The notes beneath the pieces were generated by a model. The model saw only the letters and a list, made by a program, of their open reading frames with translations, searched no databases and was not told the DNA's origin. From Zonotrichia leucophrys gambelii (lineage: Eukaryota; Chordata; Aves; Passeriformes; Passerellidae), in contig NC_088171.1 in NCBI RefSeq assembly GCF_028769735.1, positions 90,504,912 to 90,568,911 on the forward strand: 64,000 nt of DNA, written 5' to 3'. The translations under genes were made by a program, and so were the position numbers. This document shows positions 13,724 to 27,510 of this stretch, in pieces (position 1 is the first letter of the stretch; the number at the start of each line of letters is the position of its first letter).

Positions 13724-14254
13724 TGTTCTGGATTTGACTGGGATAGAGTTAATTTTCTTCCTAGCAGCTGGTACAGAGCTGTGTTTTGGTTTATTATGAG
13801 AACAATATTGGTAGCACACTGATGGTACTGTTTTTGCTCAGCAGCGCTTACCTAAAGTCAAGGACTTTTCAGTGTCCCATGCTCTCAGAGTGAGGAGGTG
13901 CACAAAAACCTAGGAGAGAGCATGGCCAGGACAGCTGACCTGCACTGGGCAAAGGGATATGCCCAGTACAAAACTTGGGGAAGTTGTTCAGGAGCAGCAG
14001 ATCGTTGTTTGAGAATGAGCTAATCATCAGTCAACAAATGGTAAGCAACTGTATTGTGTATCACTTGTTTCTCTTGAGTTTCATCTCTCTCTCCTTCTCC
14101 TTTTATTTCAAACTTATTATTATATTTTACATTGTTTCAATTATTAAAGTTTTCTTACCTCAACCCACAAGTTTTACTTCCTGTCTCACTGGGAGCAGGG
14201 AGTGAGCAGGCAGCTGTGTGGTACTTAGGTGCTGGCTGAGGTTAAACCACAGCA
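13724..14254 (+). mobile_element. Solo LTR, avian ERVL-like
   Basis: About 531 bp beginning TGTTCTGGATTTGACTGGG and ending GGTTAAACCACAGCA, so TG...CA ends. Internal features match a common avian ERVL-type LTR as I know it: 'AGTCAAGGACTTTTCAG', 'GAGGAGGTGCACAA', 'GGCCAGGACAGCTGACC', a T-rich stretch, an ATTAAA polyadenylation signal near 14,141 and 'CTCAACCCACAAGTTTT'. No internal retroviral sequence flanks it, hence solo. I could not find a clean 5-bp target duplication (left CCTGC, right CAGAA), so the copy is old or an end is slightly misplaced. Confidence 0.75.
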
Positions 14255-15120
14255 CAGAAATGAAATCAACGGGAAAACTGCAGCTGAGATTTACAGGACT
14301 CTTAGGAGATTGCACTCTTCAAAGGACAAATCTGGGACACTGCTGTGTTTCACCATCCGATGCGCTGTGTCATTGCAACCCACTATCAAAATGCTATAAT
14401 TACATGTCAGCATGCTGTGCCAGAGAGGGAGATATAACTATGCTGACCCATCTCTAGCTAAGTTTAGAGGCTTCTCAGTTGTCTGCAGCCCTTGCTGCTT
14501 CAGTAGACAAGTCTACCACAGTGATATTGGATCACTTGAAGCAGGTAGCAGCAGCCTAGAATTTCTAAGACTTGAATAAATTTGTTACCAATGCACTACT
14601 GGATGCATTTCTATTTTTTTTTTTTTTTTTTTTTACTTACTCAACGTTAGATTTGGGGAATAGATGTAAAAAACCTCTATATTTGGGAGAACATCTTTTG
14701 ATTCAAAAGTCTATTGGTAATAGGGTCCTGCCTGGAGGTCTCTACACAGTTTTGTTGTAAACTAGTGAAATAGAGTCTACAGTCTTTCTGTCCACAAATT
14801 CATCAGAGTTATTAAAAAAGAAGTCTGAAGTATCAAGGATTAATCCAGGTACACTGGATTCTCCAACATCTTAAATAGTTTCTCTCTAAAGCAACTAGAG
14901 ACCAGCCTTCATAGTCTATACATTAAAGGGGTCTCATGACTGTGTTCTCTGACAATGTTTTTTATTGTTACATACTGATTGCTTGCAGTTGTTGAGAAAA
15001 TTGGACAGTCCAGAAAATTTTCTGCAAGCTAGTAAGCTTTCAGGGCTGAAACTGACGACCAGAGACCAAGTCTGGACTGCTCACTGAGGAAGAGAGCTGT
15101 TTGTGCTGGATTCCTTTTCC
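14255..15120. other. Non-coding spacer with poly-T
   Basis: No gene was seen. A poly-T run sits near 14,613-14,632. The sequence leads into the pentanucleotide array. Confidence 0.4.
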
Positions 15121-15335
15121 CTTCCCTTCCCTTCCCTTCCCTTCCCTTCCCTTCCCTTCCCTTCCCTTCCCTTCCCTTCCCTTCCCTTCCCTTCCCTTCC
15201 CTTCCCTTCCCTTCCCTTCCCTTCCCTTCCCTTCCCTTCCCTTCCCTTCCCTTCCCTTCCCTTCCCTTCCCTTCCCTTCCCTTCCCTTCCCTTCCCTTCC
15301 CTTCCCTTCCCTTCCCTTCCCTTCCCTTCCCTTCC
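15121..15335. repeat. (CTTCC)n microsatellite, about 43 copies
   Basis: An essentially perfect pentanucleotide array of about 215 bp, flanked by TTCCTTTTCC. All pyrimidine on the plus strand and all purine on the minus strand. Because it lacks stop codons in every frame, it creates spurious open frames reading LPFPS or REGKG on the two strands; these are not genes. Confidence 0.97.
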
Positions 15336-18300
15336 CAGCAGGAAAGTCCATGGAGCACATACATCACAGTGCATTCAGTTGTTTTTCCACATAAAAGGAA
15401 AACTGAAGTACCATAGCAATAGGCAGTGTGGATTTGAAATTAATAATAAGACAATTTATCAGATAATATGATTATATAAAGATGTTAACATATCATATTT
15501 AAAATATTACAGATTCAGCCTTTATTCTGATAAACTATAAATAAATAATAAAATGACTTGCAAATTTTTAAATTTCTTAATGTGAATCATATCCAAATAG
15601 AACTACTGTCTGATATAAATTTGGGGTAACTGCATTAACTGCTTTTACCTTTGAAGAAACATTGCATAGGGAGTGAGAATTCAGAGTCCACTCATATCTG
15701 AAACTCAAGTCTGTAGTTGGTGCAGCTGTAAGGTTTATTCTGAGCTTCAAAGACCTTCCTCTGCTTGTGGCTTAAATCATGCACATGTATGAAGAATGAC
15801 AATCTGAGTGTGGATTTTTGTCAAATAGGCCACCTCTGTCTTTTACTTTACTCACATCCTGAAAGCTCAGCAAGTCCTTAAATTCCTTGTTTAATTGAGG
15901 GCTCTGTACCATATGCTCACAAGTCAGTTTCACTCAGAAAAAGTGACCAATATTATAGAAATAATAAATGGCTAGAAAGCTCTCAATGAAGATCATTTAT
16001 CTTTTCACTTGCTAAGAGACTTTTCAGAAGATACATTTCCAAGAAATACCTCTGCACTATGAAACTTGTTATGTCCATTTCAGTTAAGAGTCTTTTTTGT
16101 TATTGTTTCCTCCACTGTTTTTGGAAATTTTGCTTAACTAAGTCAAAGATGAGGAGCCTGCCATGCAATGACAGGCCCAAAAATGTATTTTGTTCCATAA
16201 AAATATATATACTTTAAAATATTGAATTTCATTATTTCAGTAAGATGACACAGATGTTTCCAAGAGCTTGCAAGTGAAGATTCTGAGCAACTGGGATTTA
16301 AAATTCAGGCATAAACTTCGTAAGATAAATAATTTAAACAGAATTTCTAAAATTTTCTTCCTAAAATTAGACACATAATAAAAGGAGATTCCTGTGTAGA
16401 TGATAAGTTATACTCGCATTGCCAAATACTAGTTTTTCTCTTTTGTCACTTCATACACTGTTTCTCTTAAGTTAAATAACTCCAATTGTATTTAATAACA
16501 TTTTCTCACATAAAAACATGTTCATGAAATAAATTATGATCAAATAAATATTTCCACTCTTCTTTGCATTTTAGAATAAGTTTCTCTTTATCAGATTTTC
16601 TGGACACTGTACAGTCACTGTAATACCACAAAGGCATGCGGAGTTTCTTCCACAGAGATACATGGTAGTGGGGGAAGAAAAGGTAATTAAATCAACATGG
16701 AACTGGACATAGATCAGGATTAAATTTTTAAAAAACAAACCAAGTACAAATAAATATGAAACTATTTATCTCTTCCTTTTCATATTAGCCAAACCATGCT
16801 TCATAATAAACATGGTTTATATAAGGCACACTATGTAAATTCCCATGCTCCCCAGAACCATTGCAGAGAAACAGTGTCCAGAGAAACAGAAAACCTGTGG
16901 TTTTCTTCCCATAAACAATTATCAGGCTTTATGTCCTGTGACATGTGGCTCCTATTCTTTCTATCTTCTATGAGCTGTTGAATGCTCTAGAAGTCTTTTC
17001 TGTTACTAACACAGACCTCTGAAGGACCTTGAATGACTATGGACCTGAGCTATGACCAAGGCTTTTGCCAGACATGCAATTAGAGGGAGAAGGGGTTAGC
17101 AAGGCAGTGACTTGGTTCTGAGAACTACAAACCTGGTTTCCTGCCATTGCCTTTTTCACCTAATTATTCAAACATATCAAAAGACAATCAAAGCAATTAC
17201 CAGGACATGCTTGTCTTAAAAATGCAGTTACTGTACACTTTTGAATTAGGCGGCTTAAGTGTTAAAAAACTTTGAGCAAAATCATGTAAATATGCTTTTG
17301 TGATAGACATGTCCTTACAAGAGCTTTGCTGGAGAGAAGGAGCATGCTCTTATAAAATAGGGTTCTTGAAAATTGAAATTGCTCTGCTAAAGAACGTAGA
17401 AATCAGAAAAAATGGTCTGTGGATTTGGTAGAAAAAAACTACCTTTCTTTTTTTCCATATAACTTTTGCTGAAAATCATCTGAAAACTGAATACTTCTAT
17501 TTCTGTTAATAATCACAATTCTAATTACAACTTCAAGTTAGAAAGGGAGCAAGAACCAGAAAAACATTTCCTGAGAACTTAAAACTTGGCATTCTGTCAA
17601 ATACAGTTACTTGAATATGATAATTTCCTTTGTTTCATCAGTCCCATGGCTCATCTGTTTTGATAAGGTATAGTGGTTCCCTTCTATGATCTCAGTAGCT
17701 TCAGGTTTCCTTTGCAGAACATGGAAGGTTCCTGATTTTCATTCTATATGTTCCTGGCCAACATGCCAAACTTGCTAAGAGCACAGAACAACTTCACATG
17801 ATACTTGTACTGGTTCTAACCCTTCAATCTCTTTCTAGGTGAGCCCTGAAGACATGAATCCTTGGCTTTCTTTGTTCACTGTGTTAATCTGTACGTAACT
17901 TTCTCAGGTGTCACTGGAGGTCTAACACAGCATAACTATTTTTAGTCATACTCAATGAGCTTCTTAGTGTGCAGCACACTGGAATATGAAAGCATAACCC
18001 AATAAGTGCACTATATGGAGTATAAATGTGGACTTTGTGCAGCAAATACCATACTTCAAAATGCTGATGTTTCTGTACACTTCAGGCAGGCACCCTTCTT
18101 GATTGTACTTTGATTCCTAACAGAAACTCTAGAAATCATTCCTCATAGGCAGTTAAACAAGGGATTGAATATAACGTGTCTGAATCTACATTGCCTGAAG
18201 GAGTGCTCCAGTTGAGCACTTCAAACTCAGCCACCAGATCAACCCTAAGATAGCTCAGGTCCCTCCATGCCCAGTACCTCAAACCCCTAATACAGGCCCT

Positions 18301-20829
18301 AACCCATTACCTTCAAGTCAATTTTGTATAGAGGATGATTTCAACCACTGGGTGAAATGCTCTATTCTACATCCTATCTCAATGAATAAGACACTAATTC
18401 ACATTCACCAGGCATGTATGCTGATACCCAGCAGCAGATATACATGGGAACATGTCTGGTGAGGCACAAACACATCTGTTAGTTGTTCTGAGGAAATATA
18501 CCAGAATGTTGGAGTCATAAAGGCTGTTTCTTGGTATTCTGGTCAACATACTTGGTTGCATGAAAATCTATGAGTGGATCACCAAGTGATATTCAAGGAC
18601 TAACCAAGATTTTAATTGGGTTTTTAATTGTGATTAACCTCACTGCTGTGCTCAGATCATGCAGAAACCAAGTATTGTCACCTGTCTTTAAGCAAGGGTC
18701 AATCACTTGTCAGCTACTCATTTCACAGGTCTTCCTTGGGAACACTTGAGGAGATTTCAGTAAACTGATGCTGATCATAAATGGTCTATGGTATAGAGGA
18801 GTGATACCATGTCTATACAGGAAGCCACAGCACCAAACTCCAGAAAGTTTTCCATAAAAAAAGAAGCCACTACCTTGCTCAGTGTGAAGAGGGTATCCTT
18901 CCTCAGCAATTCTCCCAGTCTACAGAGGCTTCTGTCAACACTCTGAAATTTGAGATTATGAAATTTCAATTTGTGTCTGCTCTTAGGAGGCTCTATCTTT
19001 TATAGAATTATTGGTTTATTTTATTTCCTTTATGAAAAATGAGAAAACCAACTTTTTTGTCCAGTATTTTGTTATGTCCCTTGTCCCTGCTTTTGTGCAG
19101 GTCAATGATGAAGTGGGTTTCTGATCATAAAAAGGGTGAATTAATCTTACTAGTTGCCAGTCCACATTTTCCTAGGACACAAAATAGTGCCAATAAGACC
19201 TTCAGTCTTCAATTAGGCTCTGTCCTGTCCAGACTAGCGAGAGCTGTTAACCAGCAGGTGCAGAAGGGCAAGAGCAAACTCTTGTTACCCAAGAGTTTTG
19301 AACTTTGTAGCTTCTTCTCTCTCAGTGCAGATTCATGAGGCAGGAGACAAAGTGAGATTTTAGGTTTTGTCAGCAGTTTAGTTGTGGTAAATTGCCCTAT
19401 GGCCAGGATAACCTTCTGTGATGTGGTCTTGCTGGTTTAGAGACATCTTAAAGACATTGAAAACAGTTTTCAAGGTGTAAGTGATCAGTGCTTTGTAAAA
19501 ACTCAGCAGACATTTTGATTTGTCTTGAGACCACCACCATAAAATCAAGATCCCCAAAGCTGCAGTCATTTTTTGAATGTTGGCCAAATTTATATAGCAG
19601 CAATCTGTTTGTGCTCTAGTGGTTTTGCCATACATTTCCATATTTGCTATGTATCAGTATTGTTTCCACAGGATTTTACTTCAAAACACACAGACACAAT
19701 GTCTCTGGAAGATTTTCACTGATACCAGTGATGAAACTGCTGAATGGTCATTTGGATCAGGTCCTTAATAAAAAAGATAAGTTTTGGTGCTGTTTGTCAG
19801 GCTCTATTGGAAAGGAAAGATAAGTAATATTTTTGAAATTTACAAATAAAATAAGATAAATGGTTGCCAATGTGTCAGGAAGTTGAAAAAATACAGTTAA
19901 AAGGTGCATTATAGAAAGTGTTTCACAGCACCAGGTCACTTACACATGGCTTGATTTATGGTTTTCCTCGAAACATTCTCATTCATTCTGAGGTTTAACA
20001 TGCTCATCAGAATTACTTAAGCTAATCTGCTTGATTGCTGCTGTAGCAGCTCTTGGCTTGATGTCTGCTTAGTTTCAGACTTTGTATTCAACAGGCGCTC
20101 TTGTTGCTCTAGCAGTATGACTCACATACAGTACAAGGCAAATGCCAAGGTGCTGCCAGTCACAAGAAACCCATAGAAATGGAAGTGAAGTATTTGGTAG
20201 TTTCTTTTTCTGACCACAGGGTGTTGATGGAAAGAAACAAGGCAGGACAATCACGCTGCTTTCACATTTTGCTCAAGTGCCAGGAGGCGGTTCTTTCACA
20301 GTCACTGCAATTGTTCCTGTTTAACATGGAAGCCTTAAGCCAGACATAATTAGACTTTTTCTTGACAAATCATTTGTGCAAAGTCTTGACAGGTTGAAAA
20401 CTGAAACGGTTGTGCTGCATTCTTCAGGGTCTGAAACAGACAGGATTACAGAAAAATGAAAGCAAGTACTGTGAAAGCTATAACTTGCAGAAATATGTGT
20501 CTAGTGCGAGTACAAAGTCTATGTCATGTTTGATCAAAACAATTAGACAGAATATTGTCTCGTGCTTTGCTGGTGTTATACTACAGTATATTAGTAATAT
20601 ATAAGGGCTGTATTTCACTAGATAAATTCTGTGCCAAATGAGATGCAAACAAACACACCAAAAATATAATATGCACATATCTGATATTGCTGCAGAGCAA
20701 AGTAAGTAAGTCTTACAATTTGAGCTCATGTAACAACTGAAAGCTTCTTCTCATAAGATGAGCTATTGCACTGGAAAAAGAAAAGCTCCATGCAACTGTT
20801 ATCATATATTGTCAGTATACTCAAGGAAA
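15336..20829. other. AT-rich desert
   Basis: No gene, RNA gene or clear mobile element recognised. Short open frames have no domain or splice context. Confidence 0.45.
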
Positions 20830-20885
20830 TACTCACAGAATTACAGAATCATTTAGGCTGGAAAAAAACCTTAATGATTTGTTGT
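20830..20885 (-). mobile_element. Short CR1 tail fragment, antisense
   Basis: 'CACAGAATTACAGAATCATT' followed by 'AGGCTGGAAAAAAACCTTAA' is the reverse complement of the CR1 3' terminus (…AAGGTTTTTTCCAGCC…AATGATTCTGTAATTC…). Only the last few dozen bases are recognisable. Confidence 0.65.
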
Positions 20886-23800
20886 ATCTGCGATATTAAT
20901 ATTCTTCCTATGCAAGCTAGTATTAGTAATAAGATTTGCTCAGTGATGTCATGGCACAGATGCAGACATTTTGAAATATTTGCAAATTTTTTAATCACTA
21001 CATAATAAACAAAATCTTCAAACATCTTAGTTTCTACTTGTGCTTGCAAATACCATGATTTTCATGAAAATGCATAATTGTAGCTAGGGTTTAACAGCAG
21101 ATTTATAGTTATAATGAAGGGTGCTATGAAACATACTGCAGGAAGCTCCTCAGTACATTAGAATGCAAATAATTGAATCAGTGCTTTTCATAATGTATCC
21201 TGAACCTCTGGTGAAATAGAACTACTGATTATTCCTGATAACATTTTTTTGTGTTACTTCACAAAATGTAGCAATTTGTAATAAATCTGTTTGGTAAGCT
21301 GGTTCTAAAGCATCACACCAAAACTTTTCCACTTTCCAAGATCATTTCCAAGGCATTATCAAGTACATTCTGTAAAATATAAATGTGGAAAAAATACATT
21401 CCACAGTCACAAGTGTTCTTTCAGCTTCTTTATGGATGGAAAAAATACTCTCAGAGATTGTCAAGTCTTAGTATCCTGTTCTGTACAAAAAAATAAAAGA
21501 AGAGAGCACTTCCTCTTGTAATGAAATAGGTCATCAGCTGAAACTCTCAAGTTGTCTTCAAATTTTGCAATCTCACCACAATGTGGTTCTGGTGTCCATG
21601 TATGTGCAAACCCAAAACAATACTTCCCCAGTAAAGTTGCATATACACCTGTTCAAATGTAAATACTTTCCATCATGCACAGTACATGTGCATTCAAAAG
21701 ATCTCAAAAGAAATGTTCTTGCAGAGGTCAAAATGCATGTGGAAACTCCAAGCTCCTGCATATCTTCATGTTCTTTGCTCTTTCATCAAATATGTGATGA
21801 GAGGGCGCATTATATCCTTCATATGGATCTCTTTAACAGACAGTATTAGTAACCATATTTCAAAATTACCTCAGCAACAGATAGAATTTCTTGTCCAATA
21901 CTTAGAGAGGAATAACATCTCTGTAACTCAGGTCATTTTTCTGTTGTCCTGTCCTCTATTGGTTCTCAAAGTGGTTAAGGAATCATACTGAGTTGTGCCT
22001 GTGTACCTTTGATCTCACGTGACTCTGGCTTAAACTCAATCATCTGCACTTCTGAAACATAAACCGACTAATTCTCAGAAGATTATAGTTAATAATAAAA
22101 ATTCAGGTAGCAACCCATGTAAAATTATTTCTGCCACATACATTAAGTCTTTTCTTTCTGCAGCTGCACAACAGTGAAATTCTTGTTCATATGAATTAAT
22201 TTTACCTTTGGCAGCTTGGAAATGTATTCTTTTAATTGCATTTTTACTGTAATCCAAACCTGTTTAAAAGACCAAAAAAATTTTGCTAAATCTGTTTGAC
22301 TCAGAACATATGCTTAAGTCTTTGTTGTAGCTCACTCAGGAGTGCTTTTGTGTGTGGCACAGAATGGATTAATTAGATGTAACAAAAGGTAGTAATCAGT
22401 AAATTATTTGCGATAATATGTAATTTATTAAAGATTTACATACAAAACACATGTTAAAAAGCATTAGGACAATCTCTGCTTTATTATTTTAAGCAGCACT
22501 TTTCACTTTGATTGCAAGTAGTAACTTCGCAGCTTCAGAAGAGGTCTTATTTTTGCAGGACAAATCCCTCCTGTACTTTTACTCGGAATGCTGCCTTCTT
22601 TAAGTTGTACTGCATTTCTCAATTTCAGTTCTGTAGAGTTTCACTTCCCTCTCCTCTTTCTAATGTCTGCTAGCATGGCTGTTCTTAAACATATTGAATT
22701 ATGGAAACAATGAAAGCAAGGGTGCCTATAGGCAGCTCAGTCATGTATGTCCATGTGAAAGTTGCCAGCACAGTGCCTGGGGGAAAGGAAACCTTTCTGC
22801 CTTGAGATACCAAGGTATGCTGTCAGCATTTCCTAGGAGGAAATGTGTTTCTGTTTTAAGTACAAGAATGAAAAGAATAAGAAGAAATAATAATAATATT
22901 GAGCTCTGAGGATAGTGTAGGGGTGTGTTTATAAACAAAGCCCCTGGTAAGTCATTGGATCTCTACTATTTAAGTCTGTGAAATATTCTCTAGCTTTAAA
23001 ATACTGCAATATTTTTCATGTCTAATGATCGACATTGTGCCTCAAAGTGTCTGCCTACCTGGTGGGAGGTGTAAAAGTTGTGAGAATGGTCCTGTAAAAG
23101 GAAAAATAAGAGTAAAATCAAAGTAACATTGTCTGGGGTTGCAATTCATAGTCAAATTATGTCTGTGCATGAAGAGTCACTGGAAATGACACATCCTTTC
23201 TTAAAGACATTGAGTGAATAGGAACAAATAAAAGGAATTCTGAACTGAGATATAGATATTCTCTTGGTAGTTTGTAATAGTTATGATTTTCTTGCCAATG
23301 TAGCAAAAGCTCAAACCAAATTGCTTAGATTAATAAAAAAATAGTTTAAAAAGCTATTATGGGCTTGATTAATATAATTTTATTTATATTAGTGAAATCC
23401 AGTCTTTTGAAAAAAATTAAGCTTCTCTCAAAAATAGCCAAGCAAATACACATCTGGCCATTATCACTATTGGAGAGAAAAAATTGTCATGTTCGAGTAT
23501 GGTCTGGCACAAACAGCTGCTACCACTCTTCTGCTGAGCAATGCACCCATGGATGCTGAGCACCAGCACACAAATCCCTGGGTTACAGCCCCATTCATGT
23601 CCTTTTCTCTCCTCTGCAGCCATCGAATTCTATGTGCTACAAAGCTCCTCTGCCATTGACCTGCTGGCCCTGCGCAACAACAGTACAGCAAGAGAAAATG
23701 ATTTTCATTCCTTAGAAAGCTGCCTGAAGTCTCATTTCTGTCTTCTATCACAGCTCACTCTAGGCAGCCTGAACTGGTGTTAAAACTTAGCTAAGAAAAA

Positions 23801-26800
23801 TTGGCTCTCAGTGATATTCACTCATTGTATTATCTTTTATTTTTATTTGTCCAGTGTTAAAGAAAACTTCCTTTCATGTAAAATGGTTATATGCTTAATG
23901 TGAATGGAGAAGGATGGAAACAGACAGCAAGAGTGAAAAGAAGTAAAGGAAATTATGTTGTTTGAAATACAACCCAGTAAATGGGTATACTTAAACCCAG
24001 TGTTGCATGAAGACTCATCTGATTTGTCTCATAAATAAGCTTAGGAAAATAAAGACGTAAATAAATATGAAATTTTTCTTTATATACTACAGTCATCAAG
24101 TAGAAGGCAAATTTTCAAAAACAATATGAACACGTTTATAAGTACAGACAAAATACCCTGAAATGAATTGGGATGACAGGGACAAATTTCTGTTGATTCT
24201 AATGGATTTAAGATTAAGCCCTAAACAACAGATTTGAGAGGATATTCCAAAATAAACAGGAGCTTGAAACTGCATGCTTGAGAGTGGGGAAAAATAGCCA
24301 GTGAATGAATCATCTCTGGAGCTGGTGATGTACAGCTCCCTTAATAAATGCTGATGGCAGTACTGGCACATGCTGGGGAATGGGTAACACCAGGTATCCA
24401 TGGTGCAAGCCAGCAGGAATGTCAAGACAGCAGAATTCAGTGCCCAAGAGTAAAGGAAGTGTTGAGAGATATGAGTGCTTTTGCTGGAAGGAGAACATTT
24501 AGTTTCCCATAAAAACACAAGAGAAACTGTCTCAAATCCAATTCACTGAAAATACTGAGAGAACAAATTGACTTTGCACCATGCTGTGACTATCTCCTGA
24601 CTAGAGCTTCATACGGATAAATTAATTTTATTAAAACTTTTTTCTACAATCAGTAAAAATGTAAAGAGAAGATTATATCCCCATGAGTGTCCTAACAATG
24701 CTACAGTACCTGAATAAAACAGGGAAAGATGTTACTTAGGAGACTACAGATGAAAATCCAAATTTTGAATTATGTCTGGAAACCACAAGAACCTTCAGAA
24801 GTCTGGGACAGTCTGATGAGAATAAAATCACCACAGCCAAGCACACACATGAGAGCCCAGCTTTTTCAAGCAGTCAGTGTAGAATAAATTTGATAATTCA
24901 ATCTGAAAGTGATAACAGCAATGTCTGGGTGATGGAAGGAAAGATATACATTGTGATTTACAGAGACATGTACAGCCTTCTAACAGAGACAAGAAGGCAG
25001 AACAGACTTCAGAGAAAGAAGAAAATATTTTTTTCAGCAGAAACAATAGAAAAAATTAGGGGAAGACAGCAGCCTTAGCAACAGTAGAAACTCTACCAAA
25101 TAAAACAGTGGTATGCTAATTTCCATTTATGAGAGAAAATCTTTCCATAAATGAAATGGAGTGGAAATAAAATGGGAATGCTCTCTTGTGACAATAATTT
25201 GTATTGGTCCCTTGCACACAGTAGTGGAGTGATTAATTTTGACTAATTTGAGATACAAAATTGGAAAGACAAATGAATATGTCTATGGTCATATAGACAC
25301 GTGATAGTTGGACTGCCTGGGATCCAGGAGATTCCAGCAAAGGTCTAGTGTCCCAGAATTCCCACCATTATGATATGCTGAACCAGGGATGGGGAATTCC
25401 TGCTCAACACACACTGCAAGAAACATTGTAATAAAGTTTTTGTGGTCCTTCCTCATGCTCCCACCTTATCTGAGCTTGTTCTCTGCCAATTAATTTTCTT
25501 CCAAGCCTGACACAAAGTCAAACATTAGGAAAACAAATCATACCCTTGTATTGGTGACAAAAAACGAGTCAGAAAAGGGTGTATTCTGTGTCCTGTAGCT
25601 CAACTCTGTCCTCTGCAACAGATCATATATCTGACTGCCAGGGAAATTAAATATGGAGATCCTTAGGGCTGCTAATGACAAGAAAAAATTGCCTTCTCAT
25701 AGCTCCTGCAGAAAAATTACTAGCCAAAAGTAGAACTATCTTCTCAGCCTCAAGTCTGCAAAATAACAAAATATTGTAGTTAAAATAAATAAACAATGTT
25801 GGACTGGTTTAAAATCATGATATGCAGTCTATCATTATGCATCACCAAGCAATTGGGCAACATTGAAATCAATATAGTGTCCAAGGCTCTCAGACAAAAA
25901 ATACGTTTGAAAGAAATTAAGTCATCTAAAATTTTTTCTAGTTGAATATGTTCGGTAAACATATTTATTAGCAAGTTAATATTAACTGATGAGAGTATAG
26001 ACATCTATTGATATGATCAGTAATTCTCCAGTGAATGGTTTGCACCAGTGCCTGTGGATCTTCTTGCATAATCAGTGTGATTAGCCTTTGATAAACTGCT
26101 ATACTTCTCCAATCTTTTAGCCAGTGGCTTACTCAACCTATATACTGCCTCTTATAAACACTTCAATCTGAAACAATTTCAGGAAAAATATTATTCCCAG
26201 GGTAGTGGCTCAGTTTGCATTGCTTCTTCCAAAGAGTTTTCTGAAAGGCATCCCCTGAGCTTACGGCAGTCTGCTTGCAACATTTCAATTGTTTTATTTA
26301 TTCTTTTTTTTCCTTTCTTTGTTGTTGCTCTAAATTAAACTCTATTGGAGACTGCAGCATTTCATATTATAACAATGCCTGTCAGGAGTTCTTTACTGTG
26401 CATGATAAAATGTAAACTCTTTAATTAGCTTTTTTTTTGGTAATAAACAGTGGAAACTATTTTAGCATCTTAATCAGTAGAGTTTCAAAGTTATTTTGTG
26501 TTTTGCTTGCCTCTGCTGCTCTTCTTTGCTTGCTACGCTCTATTACTCAGTTGAAAACTTCATTTACAGTTTATCCCATTTCTGATGAGCAATGTGTTTG
26601 CTACTTTTAACTAAAACCAAATATTTTATTAAACGTCTCCTAACATATCTCAGGCACTTAGACAGAAAATATTTGGAAGCACATTACTTACTCTAAGGTG
26701 AGTTTCTTGGAGAGAAGTTGCTCTAATTTAATCCAACAGTGGCAGTGAGGTAGCACAAAATACCCAAGATATGCCAAAAGGAAGCATTTACAAAGAGTCT

Positions 26801-27140
26801 GCTAAGTGGATTGCTGTCTGCTGAAGAATTTAAGATATGGTTGTCTTACCCACAGTTTTAGTAAACTAACCTGGTTTTACTAAGAATGGGATTTGGAACA
26901 CAGTTACACTGTTTTTTCATGCCAGCACCCAAACCAGCAACATGGTGCTAAATACATGGTTCCCAAGGAGGAAAATTCAAATAATAAAAGGAGTTTGGAA
27001 GAGCTCACACCCTAGATATTTTTTGGACAAGCATTTTTTAATAGCTTTTATTCCCCCTCCATTTCCAGGCTTGAGCAGTAAGAAAGGAAAAGGATCAGAG
27101 GCTGCTGTAAGGGCTGTGCTTTGCATATAGTTGTGCTGTC
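20886..27140. other. AT-rich desert
   Basis: No gene seen. The part from about 26,170 to 26,640 is unusually clean T-rich sequence free of recognisable repeats. It could be a conserved element, but nothing in a single sequence proves that. Confidence 0.4.
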
Positions 27141-27149
27141 TCCAACAAT

Positions 27150-27289
27150 CAGCTGTTCAGCTGCTGAGATCCACGAGCTGCAGAAGGCCACAGTGGGAAC
27201 CATGCACCTCGAGATGCTCCTCCACAGCCTGCTGGGCAGGCAGGAAGCTGCAGCTGTGGCCTGGCCTGCAGCTGCCTCAGAGACAGCTG
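27150..27289. promoter_or_regulatory. Cluster of five CAGCTG E-boxes
   Basis: The palindrome CAGCTG occurs at 27,150, 27,158, 27,251, 27,269 and 27,284, within a GC-richer island (about 27,125-27,350) in AT-rich surroundings. CAGCTG is the E-box core bound by class II bHLH factors such as MyoD or Ascl1 partners. Regulatory function is inference; the cluster could instead come from a GC-rich repeat. Confidence 0.35.
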
Positions 27290-27414
27290 TGGCACAGCCC
27301 CGTCTGTCGTTTTCCTGTGCTGTCTGAATGCCAGTTGAGCAGGAGACAACTGGGGAAGAGTAACAAATTCTATTTCATTTCATGGCTTACAGAGAGAGGT
27401 CAAAAATCTGATGC

Positions 27415-27510
27415 CAAAATAAAAATATTAAAAATATTTTTGGATTAAAAAATAATTATTAAAAATTAAAAAATTATTAAAATAATTTGGATTAAAAATA
27501 TATTTGGATT
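27415..27510. repeat. AT-rich region with repeated TTTGGATTAAAAA
   Basis: A low-complexity A/T tract containing three spaced copies of a (T)TTGGATT(AAAAA) motif near 27,439, 27,486 and 27,503, separated by AATTATTAAAA-like units. Probably replication slippage. Confidence 0.6.

Noticed and set aside
15029..15471. Several open frames of 97-122 codons on both strands
   Set aside because: They are translations of the pure CTTCC array and have only LPFPS or REGKG repeats.
24096..24518. 140-codon minus-strand open frame
   Set aside because: Random-looking composition, no promoter or splice context and no family resemblance.
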